39,945 nt of DNA from Aureimonas sp. AU12 (GTDB lineage Bacteria; Pseudomonadota; Alphaproteobacteria; Rhizobiales; Rhizobiaceae). The translations under genes and the position numbers were made by a program. The notes under the pieces are model-generated. The model saw nothing but the letters and a program-made list of their open reading frames with translations, was not told the origin of the DNA and made no database searches. The first letter of the stretch is position 1, and each line of letters opens with the position of its first letter. The stretch lies in NCBI RefSeq assembly GCF_001463705.1, contig NZ_BBWH01000013.1, positions 1 to 39,945 on the forward strand, given 5' to 3'. Below are positions 27,077 to 35,201 of this stretch, piece after piece.

Positions 27077-27687
27077 GTCATCGGTCCCTTCTCGCGCCGG
27101 CAAGGCGCCCTCGCCCACCGACCGCGACGGTCGGCGATCGCGCATGTCCTGGCGGCGCCCGGCCCCGACTTTGGCCCGTCGAAGCAATGGCCCACGCACG
27201 GGCTTTCGTCGCGAGACCATATGGAGGATTGGCTGGCAGAAGACGTTACGGACCGCGCAACGGGCATCGATCGCTCGGCGTGACGGGCCGCGAGGTCCGG
27301 TTTTCGGCGATCGCCTCGCCGATGCGCGCCGCGCCCGGTGAGCCACCAAACCGATGCGAAGCGTAAAATGAGGAACCTGACCAAGCTTTGCCGCCTATGC
27401 CGACTCCGGCCGCAAGACCGGTTCTGAGGAACGCCGAAGACGCCGACGGACTTGCCGAGCGGATCGACGCGCCGCGAGGAGCGTCCCGCACGCGCTTCGA
27501 AACGCAGTATCGCCAGCCACCGTGGGGATCGGACTTGGACATTCGGGCAGGACGAGGTGACACGCCTACCTCCAACGGTGGACTGGCTTCGGGATGGCGG
27601 AAGACGCAGGCGGCGTCGCGAAGGCCCTGCTGTACCGGCCCGAGGCGCGCGGCGAGATCAATCATTGGCGGCGCGACGCGCGCGGTC
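27077..27687. other. 611-base stretch without a recognisable gene
   Basis: It lies between two related GT4 genes that point the same way. Long open frames exist on both strands (for example 27246-27863 minus and 27388-27999 plus) but their products are Arg/Pro/Ser/Ala-rich, match no family I know and run into the neighbouring gene. A less GC-rich patch at about 27350-27380 may hold promoter elements for the 25919-27076 gene. No gene is called here; remains of a lost gene are possible. Confidence 0.5.
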
Positions 27688-28863
27688 TCACATCGACCCG
27701 TCGTCCCGCGCGGTGATCGCGGCGAACGCCACGGCGTCCCACTGATCGACGTTTCGCTCGGGCGTGAAGGTGCGGGCATGACGTCCCGCCGCTTCGCCGA
27801 GGCGCGCGCGAAGAGCGCCGTCGCCGAGCACGCGGCGCAGCGCCCCGGCCAGGGCCTCGACATTCTCGCGTTCCACGAGAAGCCCGTGGACGCTGTCCGT
27901 CAACATGTCGCGCGGCCCCCATTGGCAGTCGAAGGAGACCACGGGCAGATCGGCCGCCATCGCCTCCAGAAGCACGATGCCCCAGCCCTCGAACCGTGAG
28001 GAGAGAACGAAGACATCTGCCGTTTCGACCCAGAGGCCCGGTTCGCCCGTGATGCCGGGCATGCGCACGCGGCCCTCGAGACGCAGGGCGGCGCGCTGCG
28101 CCTCGAGAGCGGCGCGCTCCGGCCCCTCGCCCCAGATTACCAACGACCAGTCCGGAAACTCCGGGGCAATCCGTGAGAAGGCTTCGATCAGGAGATCGAA
28201 CCCCTTCTGCGGCACCAGCCGTCCGACCGCCGTGAGGGTGTTGCCGAGACGCTTTCGCTGGCGGTCCGCGGGCAGATCGACAGAATTGGGAATGACCCAG
28301 CTTCGCCGCCGCAGGGCGGCAGGAAAGAACTCAAGGGCGCCGGCGGTCATCGTGACGAGGCCGAACGCCTTCGGGTAGAGATGTCGGCGCAGGGCGCGCC
28401 AGATCGGCCCGGTGTCCTGCAACGCCGGATTGTTGCGCTCCGACACCACGACGGGCACGCCGAGGTACCGAGTGGCCAGAAGCGTCAGCACGTTGGTGCG
28501 GGTGAGGAAGCTGATCACGAGGCCGGGCTTCACATCCGTCAGCGCGGTGCGGAGCGCCTGCACGCGCCTGACGCTTCCCATCGCTGCCGGCCCCAATCGC
28601 TGCGGCTTGGGCGGAAGGCCCAGCCGACGAATTTCGACTGCCGGATCGAACCGGTAATAGGACGGGGTGTCCGGCTGCTCGAAGGTGAGGACCGTCACCC
28701 GCCAGCCGCGCCGCGTCCACTCGTTCGCCAGCACGTTGACGACATGCTCGGTTCCGCCGGCGCCCAGCCCCGGCATGACGATCGCCACATGGAGCGGCGG
28801 CCGCGCGTCGGGTCGGCGCAAGGCGTTCGTCTCGCCCATGGCGGGCTGCGGACTGGTTCTCAT
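27688..28863 (-). CDS. Glycosyltransferase family 4 (second of a related pair)
   Basis: GT-B glycosyltransferase, 391 aa. The acceptor half has VAIVMPGLGAGGTEHVV and SFLTRTNVL plus SERNNPALQ; the donor half has VGRLVPQKGFDLLIEAF, WGEGPERAALEAQ, the EX7E motif EGWGIVLLE and DCQWGPRDML. Start 28863 (MRTSPQP) was preferred to a start 11 codons upstream because GGGAGG sits 5 bases before it. Motif by motif it parallels the neighbouring GT4, yet the acceptor regions differ, so the pair may add different sugars or build a two-step linkage. A 223-bp region separates it from the divergent formyltransferase gene, so the two may share a regulatory region. Confidence 0.92.
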   Translation of the reverse strand: MRTSPQPAMGETNALRRPDARPPLHVAIVMPGLGAGGTEHVVNVLANEWTRRGWRVTVLTFEQPDTPSYYRFDPAVEIRRLGLPPKPQRLGPAAMGSVRRVQALRTALTDVKPGLVISFLTRTNVLTLLATRYLGVPVVVSERNNPALQDTGPIWRALRRHLYPKAFGLVTMTAGALEFFPAALRRRSWVIPNSVDLPADRQRKRLGNTLTAVGRLVPQKGFDLLIEAFSRIAPEFPDWSLVIWGEGPERAALEAQRAALRLEGRVRMPGITGEPGLWVETADVFVLSSRFEGWGIVLLEAMAADLPVVSFDCQWGPRDMLTDSVHGLLVERENVEALAGALRRVLGDGALRARLGEAAGRHARTFTPERNVDQWDAVAFAAITARDDGSM

Positions 28864-29086
28864 GATGGCCTCCCAACCGGTGACAGGACGCTCCAAGGCG
28901 CTGTCCCCGCCGGGCGGCGGAATCGACCAAGAGACGTGGCTGGCAGGAGTATCGCCGGTTACCGGGCGGGCATGCGCAGATCATTCGGGCGACGGCCCGG
29001 CCGCCGGCTACCACCATTGGTTGGCTTGGCCAAGCGCGGCGCCACCCGATTATAGGCCAACGCTTCCTTGAGGACCTGTGCCCCCC

Positions 29087-30031
29087 ATGAACGTCCTGCA
29101 TCCCACGAACGGTGCCTCAAAGTTGCGCATCGCCTTCGTCGGAGCCGTGGAGGGATCGGGCGTCGCCTTCGACGCGCTGGTGGCATCGGGTCACGCTCCC
29201 GTGCTGCTCGTCACGCTGCCGCCCGAGGTCTCACACCGCCATTCCGATTTCGTCGATCTCGGCCCCCGCGCCCGCGCCGCCGGGGCCACGGTCTTCCATG
29301 CCGCCGACATCAACGCCCCCGCGACGATCGAAGCGCTGCAGGCGGCAGAGCCCGACCTGACGCTCGTGGTGGGCTGGTCGCAGATCTGCCGCGAGCCGTT
29401 TCGCGCCGTGTCGCGGCTGGGAACGCTCGGCTACCATCCGGCCCCGCTGCCACGCTTTCGCGGGCGGGCCGTCATTCCCTGGACCATCCTGATGGATGAG
29501 GAAATGTCGGGCTCGACCCTTTTCTGGCTGGACGAGGGCGTCGACAGCGGCGCCATCGTGGCGCAGCGCCTGTTTCCCATCTCGCCGGAGGAAACGGCGC
29601 GCTCGCTCTACGACAAGCACAAGCAGGAACTGGCGCATCTCGTGACCGAGGCGTTGTCGCGGATCGCCGCCGGCAACCTGTCGGCAACGCCGCAAGACCA
29701 CACCCTCGCGACGATCTGCGCGCGGCGCACGATGGAGGACGGGCTGGTCGACTGGCACGCGCCGGCCGAAAGCGTGCTCAGGCTCGTGCGCGCCGTCGGC
29801 GATCCCTATCCCGGCGCCTTCACGCATTCCGGCCAAGAGCGCCTGCGGCTCGACGCCGCCCGGCCCCATGCCGCGGCCGGGCGCTACATCGGGCTGCCGG
29901 GACAGGTCCAGTCCCATACGCAGGCCGGCTTCACGGTGCTCTGCGGCGACCGGCGGGCGATCGAGGTGACCGCCTGGGACGGTCTTGCCGGACGCCGCCC
30001 GAAGATGCACCAGCGTCTTATGCCGGCCTGA
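29087..30031 (+). CDS. Formyltransferase-fold protein (sugar N-formyltransferase-like)
   Basis: Member of the N10-formyltetrahydrofolate-dependent formyltransferase family, 314 aa. The central block GYHPAPLPRFRGRAVIPWTIL (split here: GYHPAPLPRFRG, then AVIPWTIL) holds the catalytic His117 and the folate-binding LPxxRG loop, and DEGVDSGAI gives the catalytic Asp153. The third residue of the usual Asn-His-Asp set is Gly115 instead of Asn. A second domain (about 200-310) resembles the C-terminal OB-like part of Fmt. Because it sits among glycosyltransferases and is not next to def or other tRNA genes, sugar amine formylation (like ArnA or VioF) is more likely than Met-tRNA formylation. ATG 29087 is chosen over GTG 29078, which is only 3 bases from the AGGA. 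No sugar aminotransferase is nearby to supply an amine. Confidence 0.82.
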   Translation: MNVLHPTNGASKLRIAFVGAVEGSGVAFDALVASGHAPVLLVTLPPEVSHRHSDFVDLGPRARAAGATVFHAADINAPATIEALQAAEPDLTLVVGWSQICREPFRAVSRLGTLGYHPAPLPRFRGRAVIPWTILMDEEMSGSTLFWLDEGVDSGAIVAQRLFPISPEETARSLYDKHKQELAHLVTEALSRIAAGNLSATPQDHTLATICARRTMEDGLVDWHAPAESVLRLVRAVGDPYPGAFTHSGQERLRLDAARPHAAAGRYIGLPGQVQSHTQAGFTVLCGDRRAIEVTAWDGLAGRRPKMHQRLMPA

Positions 30032-30088
30032 CGCCCGTCTTCGGGGGCGACAGGCCCGCACATGGACCGGCGGAGCGAACCTTCGGGA

Positions 30089-31225
30089 TCACTCTTGGAA
30101 CACCACCACCGTCTTGCCCTTCTCGACGAGCCCCGCCAGCGTGTCGGCATCCCAGTTCGTTAGCCGCACGCAGCCGTGGCTCTGCGTCTTGCCGATCTGC
30201 GCGGGCTCCGCCGTGCCGTGAATGCCGTAGGTCGGCTTCGAAAGATCGATCCACATCGCTCCGACCGGACCGTTCGGCCCGGCGGGAATGGTCATCGCCT
30301 CGTCGTTCTTGCCCTGCTGGAAGTTCTTCTTGGGGTCGTAGGTGTAGGTCGGGCGCGGCGCGATGGCCTCGACGGTGACCTCGCCCGATGGCGAAGGCGT
30401 ATCCTCCGAGCCGATCGAGGCGGGATCGACGAGCACCAGCGAGCCGTCCTCGGCATAGGCGAGAAGTTCGCCCTTCGACTTGTCCACGACGATGCGTGTG
30501 ACCTTGGTCTCCGGATCGGCGCCCGTGTCGGCGACGAGGATCGTCGTGCCCGGCTTGTCGAAGTCGGCCTTCGGGTTGAGGCTGCGCAGCAGGTCCTCGT
30601 CCATGTGGAAGCGCTCGGCCAGCATCTCGCGCGGGCCGCGGAAGCCCAGATGCTTCAGCTTGGCAAGCTCGGCATAGTCGCGCGGCAGCTTCTCGACATA
30701 GCGCCCGTCGACGTCCTTGGCTGATATCTCGTAGGTCTTCATCGCCGCGTCGCCATCGGTCGAGAGCGCCGTCCAGAGTTCGGCATCGGGGCGCCCGTCC
30801 ACCGGCAGACCACGCATCTCCTCGTAGGCACGCACGGCCTTCACGACGTTGTCGCCGTAGAAGCCGTCGATGACGCCGGGCGAGGCATGGGCGCGGTCGA
30901 GCAGCACCTGCAACCGGACGAGGAACGGGTCGGCCACCTCCTGCTTGGCCGCATCGGCGGCGATGGCTTCCTCAGGCGTCGAGGCCTCGGACGGGCTATC
31001 GTCGGTGGGCACAGCCTCCGGCGAAGACGTGTCCGCGAGGCCCGGAACGGCGGCGCCGGGCGCCGCTTCCGCCGCCTTCTTCTCGCGCTCGGCCTGCCGC
31101 GTCTCGAAGGCTTCGAGCGTCGCGCCGTCGATCTCGTCCGCAGAGAGGGACGCGGCAAGCGCGGGATGGGCTGCGGAGGCGAGAAGGGCGAGGCCGAAGG
31201 CGGCACCGCGCGAGAGCGTCAGCAT
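30089..31225 (-). CDS. L,D-transpeptidase (YkuD) with peptidoglycan-binding domain
   Basis: Periplasmic cell-wall enzyme, 378 aa. A signal peptide (MLTLSRG to the A-H-P-A-L-A-A site near residue 24) is followed by a ~60-residue Ala/Glu/Pro/Ser linker, a PG_binding_1-type domain (about 95-145, GVIDGFYGDNVVKAVRAYEE), a middle region, and the YkuD domain at the C-terminus with IHG and SHGCVR (catalytic Cys and His). Family members form 3-3 cross-links or attach proteins to peptidoglycan. Start 31225 was chosen because it opens the signal peptide and has GGAG 9 bases upstream; an extra 8 residues are possible. It converges with the formyltransferase gene across a 57-base gap. It looks like housekeeping. 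Confidence 0.92.
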   Translation of the reverse strand: MLTLSRGAAFGLALLASAAHPALAASLSADEIDGATLEAFETRQAEREKKAAEAAPGAAVPGLADTSSPEAVPTDDSPSEASTPEEAIAADAAKQEVADPFLVRLQVLLDRAHASPGVIDGFYGDNVVKAVRAYEEMRGLPVDGRPDAELWTALSTDGDAAMKTYEISAKDVDGRYVEKLPRDYAELAKLKHLGFRGPREMLAERFHMDEDLLRSLNPKADFDKPGTTILVADTGADPETKVTRIVVDKSKGELLAYAEDGSLVLVDPASIGSEDTPSPSGEVTVEAIAPRPTYTYDPKKNFQQGKNDEAMTIPAGPNGPVGAMWIDLSKPTYGIHGTAEPAQIGKTQSHGCVRLTNWDADTLAGLVEKGKTVVVFQE

Positions 31226-31333
31226 GGAAGTCTCCGACAGGCCGGGCAAGCGGGCGCGGGATCGCCCCGCCGGCGCGGGATGCGGCGATCCCGCCGGCCC
31301 ATCAACGGCCGGCGAGGCCGCAGGTTGCAGCGC

Positions 31334-32311
31334 TCAGGGCCGGTTCCCATCCTGCGACGCGGTGTCGCCGGCCGCATCCAGCCGAGCCTTCTGCTCAGTC
31401 GACAGCCGCAGCTCGGCAGCGCGCGCGAGACTGGCCAGTTGCTCGGTGCTGGTGGCGCTGGCGATCGGGGCGGTGACGCCGGGCGACGCCATCAGCCAGG
31501 CGAGCGCTACTTCGGCGGGGCGGGCCCCGTGATCGGCCGCCACCTCGTCGAGCGCACTCAGAATGCGCTGGCCGCGAGCATTCAGATACTTCTTCACGGC
31601 GTCGCCGCGCCGGCTGCCGGCGAGGTCGGCTTCGCTGCGGTACTTGCCGGAGAGAAACCCCGAGGCGAGACTGAAATAGGTGACGACGCCGATCGCCTCG
31701 CGCAGCACGAGATCGCGCAGCGGTCCCTCGAAGCCGGCCCGGTCGTAGAGATTGTATTCGGGCTGCAGCACGTCGTAGCGCGGCAAGCCCTTGGCGGCGG
31801 AGACGCCGAGCGCCGCTTCCAGCTGCGCCGCGTCGAGATTGGAGGCGCCGACATGGCGGATCTTGCCCGCCGCCCGCAGCGCCTCGTAGGCGCCCAGCGT
31901 CTCCTCGTATGGCGCTTCGGCGTCCGGCCAATGCGAGAAGTAGAGGTCGATCCGGTCGGTCTGCAGTCGGCGCAGCGAGTCGTCTGCAGCCTGTGCGATC
32001 CAGCGCGCCGACAGGCCCTTGCGCCCTTCGCCGAGATCGGAGCCGACCTTGGTGAAGATCGAGACCTTGTCGCGCTTGCCGGGGTTGGCGGCGAGCCATC
32101 GCCCGATGATCGCTTCTGACTCCCCGCCGCGATGGCCGGGCACCCAGGCCGAATAGACGTCGGCGGTGTCGATGGCGTCGAAGCCATGGTCGACGAAGGC
32201 GTCGAGCAGGCGGAAGCTCGTGGCCTCGTCGGCCGTCCAGCCGAAGACGTTGCCGCCGAAGACGAGGGGGGCGATGCGAAGGTCGGTGCGACCGAGCGGG
32301 CGGTGGTCCAT
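31334..32311 (-). CDS. Aldo/keto reductase
   Basis: Cytoplasmic NADPH-dependent oxidoreductase, 325 aa, of the broad YajO/YhdN-like aldo/keto reductase group. The start MDHRPLGRTDLRIAP is the usual opening of these enzymes. DTADVYS at residues 48-54 supplies the catalytic Asp and Tyr, and YFSHWPD supplies the His; the C-terminal half has the NADPH-binding ASATSTEQL segment. The substrate cannot be inferred; these proteins reduce a wide range of aldehydes and sugars. Start 32311 was chosen by family alignment; the open frame continues far upstream without family similarity. It is divergent from the binding-protein gene across 232 bp. Confidence 0.92.
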   Translation of the reverse strand: MDHRPLGRTDLRIAPLVFGGNVFGWTADEATSFRLLDAFVDHGFDAIDTADVYSAWVPGHRGGESEAIIGRWLAANPGKRDKVSIFTKVGSDLGEGRKGLSARWIAQAADDSLRRLQTDRIDLYFSHWPDAEAPYEETLGAYEALRAAGKIRHVGASNLDAAQLEAALGVSAAKGLPRYDVLQPEYNLYDRAGFEGPLRDLVLREAIGVVTYFSLASGFLSGKYRSEADLAGSRRGDAVKKYLNARGQRILSALDEVAADHGARPAEVALAWLMASPGVTAPIASATSTEQLASLARAAELRLSTEQKARLDAAGDTASQDGNRP

Positions 32312-32543
32312 GTCCGTGACATCCTCGGGAACGGGCGGCCGCGAGCGACCTGACAAACAGAACGGTGCATATAAGGGAGACGAACCATTCGCCGAGGCAC
32401 GAACCGGCGACCGCACCGTCAACCCCTTGCGCTCTGGCGGCTGTGGACCGGAAGCCGGCAACGGGCGCCGGGGGTTTCGCCGGGCGAGCGGGCTCGTTAA
32501 GGTTTGCGCAATTTCCAACCCCGTTCGCGAACTGGTGCCCTTC

Positions 32544-33305
32544 ATGAAGCAGCTTCTGATCCTTGCCACGACGGCCCTGATGGGCCTGACCTCGCTCGCC
32601 GCCGCACAGGAAGGCCGCGAGATCCGCATCGCCACGGAAGGCGCCTACCCGCCCTTCAACGTGGCGCAGCCCGATGGCTCGATCACCGGCTTCGACGTCG
32701 ACATCGCCAACGCGCTCTGCGCCCAAATGAAGGCGAAATGCACGATCGTGGCGCAGGATTGGGATGGCATGATCCCTGCCCTCCAGGCCAACCGCTTCGA
32801 CGCCATCATCGCCTCGATGAGCATCACCGAGGAGCGCCAGAAGCAGATCGACTTCACCAACAAGTACTACACGACGCCGCTCGCCGTCGTGGTGCCCAAG
32901 GATTCGACCATCGCCGGCGTCTCCACCGACGACATGAAGGGCAAGGTCGTGGGCGCGCAGGCCTCGACCACGCAGGGCAACTATGCCGACGAGGTCTATG
33001 CCAAGGCCGGCGCCGAGGCCAAGCTCTACCCGACGCAGGACGAGGCCACCTCCGACCTGCAGAACGGCCGCATCGACGCGCTCATCTCCGACAAGTTCGT
33101 GGTCACCGACTGGATGAACGGCGAGGGCAAGGACTGCTGCCGCATGCTCGGCGACGTGCCGGGGACCGAGACCGAAGCCGGCATCGGCCTTCGCAAGGGC
33201 GACGACGCGCTGCGCGAAAGCTTCAACAAGGCGATCGACGCCATCGTCGCCGACGGCACCTACAAGACGATCGTCGCCAAGTACTTCCCCTTCGACATCT
33301 ACTGA
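32544..33305 (+). CDS. Amino-acid ABC transporter substrate-binding protein (family 3)
   Basis: Periplasmic binding protein for polar amino acids, most like Lys/Arg/Orn/His-binding proteins, 253 aa. It has a signal peptide (MKQLLILATTALMGLTSLAAAQ), the family start IRIATEGAYPPFN, then GFDVDIANALC, the DWDGMIPAL segment, the SITEERQKQIDFT hinge motif and a C-terminal KYFPFDIY. No permease or ATPase gene is adjacent; the gene is instead joined by TGATG to a FAD oxidoreductase. It may serve a transporter encoded elsewhere. The start codon has no clear Shine-Dalgarno sequence. The nearby arginase and ornithine cyclodeaminase genes fit a basic amino-acid ligand, but that is inference. Confidence 0.93.
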   Translation: MKQLLILATTALMGLTSLAAAQEGREIRIATEGAYPPFNVAQPDGSITGFDVDIANALCAQMKAKCTIVAQDWDGMIPALQANRFDAIIASMSITEERQKQIDFTNKYYTTPLAVVVPKDSTIAGVSTDDMKGKVVGAQASTTQGNYADEVYAKAGAEAKLYPTQDEATSDLQNGRIDALISDKFVVTDWMNGEGKDCCRMLGDVPGTETEAGIGLRKGDDALRESFNKAIDAIVADGTYKTIVAKYFPFDIY

Positions 33306-34621
33306 TGGTGTCCAACCCGCCGGGATCGCTGGGCGGGTTCGCTCGTGCGTCGGCCCCTGGCCTCAGGGTCGACGCGATCGTGCTCGGCGCCGGCATCGTC
33401 GGCGTCTCCACCGCGCTGCACCTGCAGGCGCGTGGGCGCAGCGTCGCGCTCATCGATCGCAGGGAGCCCGGCGAGGGTACGAGCTTCGGCAATGCCGGGC
33501 TGATCGAGCGCTCCAGCGTCGTGCCCTACGCCTTCCCGCGACGGTTGGCGACGATTGCCCGCTATGCGCTCAACCGCTCGGCGGCGATGCGCTACGATCC
33601 GCGTCATCTGGCTGTGATCGCGCCGTTCCTGCTCCAGTACTGGCGCCACTCCTCGCCGCGCAATCTCGCCGTCGCCACCCGCGCCATGCTGCCGCTGGTG
33701 GAGGCGAGCATCGCCGAGCACGACGCCTTCATCGCAGCGGCCGGCGCGGGCGACCTCCTGCGCGCCAATGGATGGATCGCGGCCTGGCGCACCCCGGCGC
33801 AGTTCGCAGCCGCCATCCGCGAGGTGGAGGCGTTGCGCGACCACGGCCTTCGCACCGAAATCCTCGACGCCCGTGCCTTTGCCGCGGTGGAACCGGCCAT
33901 GGCCGGCGGCGCGGTCGCGGGTGCGATCCACTGGCTCGATCCGAAGACCGTCTCCGATCCCGCCGAGCTGACGAAGCGCTACGCCCGCCTCTTCGAAGCG
34001 CGGGGCGGCCAGGTGCTGCGGGGCGACGCCGCCAGCCTCGAGGAGACGGCGGACGATTGGCGCGTCGAGACGGCGGAGGGCCCGCTTGCGGCGCGCGACG
34101 CCGTGGTGGCGCTCGGGCCCCAGTCCGGCGTCCTCGCCGGGCGCTTCGGCATTCCCATGCCGCTCGGGATCAAGCGCGGCTACCATCGCCACTACCGTCT
34201 GCCCGACGGAGTGCTGCTGCATCATTCGGTGGTCGACGAGGCCGTCGGCTACGTGCTCGCCCCGATGCGCACGGGCCTGCGGCTGACCACCGGCATCGAG
34301 TTCGCCGCGCCGGACGCCCCGGCCAACACGATCCAACTCGAGCGCGCCGAGCGCCGCGCCCGCGAGCTGATCGACCTCGGCGCGCCCTTGGAAGCGACGC
34401 CCTGGCTCGGCTTGCGGCCCTGCCTTCCCGACATGCGCCCGGCCATCGGCCCGGCGCCCGGTCGGCCCGGCCTCTGGTTCAATTTCGGCCATGCCCATCA
34501 CGGGCTGACGGTGGGGCCGGCAAGCGGGCGCCTGCTCGCCGAGATGATGACGGGCGAGACGCCCTTCACCGATCCCGCCCCCTACGATGCCGGCCGCTTC
34601 GGCCGCCGCGTTCGAGCCTGA
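33305..34621 (+). CDS. FAD-dependent oxidoreductase, D-amino-acid dehydrogenase-like
   Basis: DAO/DadA-family flavoenzyme of 438 aa. The FAD-binding Rossmann motif VLGAGIVGVS lies at about residues 26-35, followed by DRREPGEGTSFGNAGLIE, the DadA-style loop. The C-terminal part has WLGLRPCLPDMRPAIGPAPG and NFGHAHHGLTVGPASG, the second FAD-binding region of this family. Members oxidise D-amino acids or similar amines to keto acids. The ATG overlaps the upstream binding-protein stop in TGATG, suggesting the imported compound is its substrate. It is about the usual length (~415-430), with a short N-terminal extension of some 20 residues. Confidence 0.92.
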   Translation: MVSNPPGSLGGFARASAPGLRVDAIVLGAGIVGVSTALHLQARGRSVALIDRREPGEGTSFGNAGLIERSSVVPYAFPRRLATIARYALNRSAAMRYDPRHLAVIAPFLLQYWRHSSPRNLAVATRAMLPLVEASIAEHDAFIAAAGAGDLLRANGWIAAWRTPAQFAAAIREVEALRDHGLRTEILDARAFAAVEPAMAGGAVAGAIHWLDPKTVSDPAELTKRYARLFEARGGQVLRGDAASLEETADDWRVETAEGPLAARDAVVALGPQSGVLAGRFGIPMPLGIKRGYHRHYRLPDGVLLHHSVVDEAVGYVLAPMRTGLRLTTGIEFAAPDAPANTIQLERAERRARELIDLGAPLEATPWLGLRPCLPDMRPAIGPAPGRPGLWFNFGHAHHGLTVGPASGRLLAEMMTGETPFTDPAPYDAGRFGRRVRA

Positions 34622-34637
34622 GGCGCGATAGCGACGT

Positions 34638-35108
34638 TCAGCGCGCGGGGCCGCGCAGGCTCTCGGTGATCGGCTTCAACAGCCGGTCGTAGGGGTCTCG
34701 CAGCGTTTCGGGATAGCGCACCGACACGGAGTGGATCAGGCCGCCGCGAAAGATATAGCGCTCGTAGAAGATGCGCCCGTCCGGCCGGTAGCCCGACACC
34801 ACGGCCCAGTTGTCGCCGGTGCGCTGGTAGGTCACGCGGTCGAGGCTGCGGCGCCATTGCACGAGCGAACGAGGATCGCGGCTCTCAACGTTCTCGATTG
34901 CGTAGATGACGATCTCGGCGCCGTCGTCGGAGCGCCAGCCCTGCCCCTCGCCGCCCGGCGAGGCCGGCATGATCCGCGGAAAGGCCGTGGCCGGAAAGCT
35001 CGCCGAGGTCCCGAAGGACGGGTTGGTGTAGGTATAGGCCGAGGCCACGCCGGGGCCGAGACATCCTGCCGCCAGCGCGAGCGCCAGCCCCCATCGTGTG
35101 AACCGCAT
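34638..35108 (-). CDS. Small exported protein of unknown function
   Basis: A 156-aa protein with a clear signal peptide (MRFTRWGLALALAAGCLGPGVASA) and a single compact domain rich in aromatic residues: YTNPSFGTSASFP, EIVIYAIENV, YQRTGDNWAVVSGY and FYERYIFRGGLIHSVSVRYP. I do not recognise it as an enzyme; alternating strand-like segments suggest a small beta-rich periplasmic protein or lipoprotein-like factor. A Cys at about residue 18 lies inside the hydrophobic stretch but not in a good lipobox. Start 35108 is chosen because AGGAG lies 8 bases before it but only 2 before the alternative ATG at 35114. It converges with the FAD oxidoreductase across 16 bases. Confidence 0.75.
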   Translation of the reverse strand: MRFTRWGLALALAAGCLGPGVASAYTYTNPSFGTSASFPATAFPRIMPASPGGEGQGWRSDDGAEIVIYAIENVESRDPRSLVQWRRSLDRVTYQRTGDNWAVVSGYRPDGRIFYERYIFRGGLIHSVSVRYPETLRDPYDRLLKPITESLRGPAR

Positions 35109-35116
35109 CGCCATCT

Positions 35117-35121
35117 CTCCT
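35117..35121 (-). promoter_or_regulatory. Ribosome binding site deciding the small exported protein start
   Basis: AGGAG 8 bases before ATG 35108 and 2 bases before ATG 35114; the spacing selects the downstream ATG. Confidence 0.6.
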
Positions 35122-35201
35122 GTCGTCGTCCCCGACGGCAGAACGCGGTGCGACGCGGCGAGGTTGCGCGCCCTGCCCGGCTTGGCGCGATGGCGCCGCG
35201 C

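Noticed and set aside
27246-27999. Open frames of about 200 codons on both strands in the gap between the two GT4 genes
   Set aside because: Compositionally biased (Arg/Pro/Ser/Ala), overlap a real GT4 gene, no recognisable domain or good start site.
30032-30049. Possible hairpin after the formyltransferase gene
   Set aside because: Only 5 base pairs with an 8-base loop and no T-tract; too weak to call a terminator.
32349-32375. CTGACA and TATAAG as promoter of the amino-acid binding protein gene
   Set aside because: Spacing is only about 14-15 bases and the start codon is some 170 bases further on.
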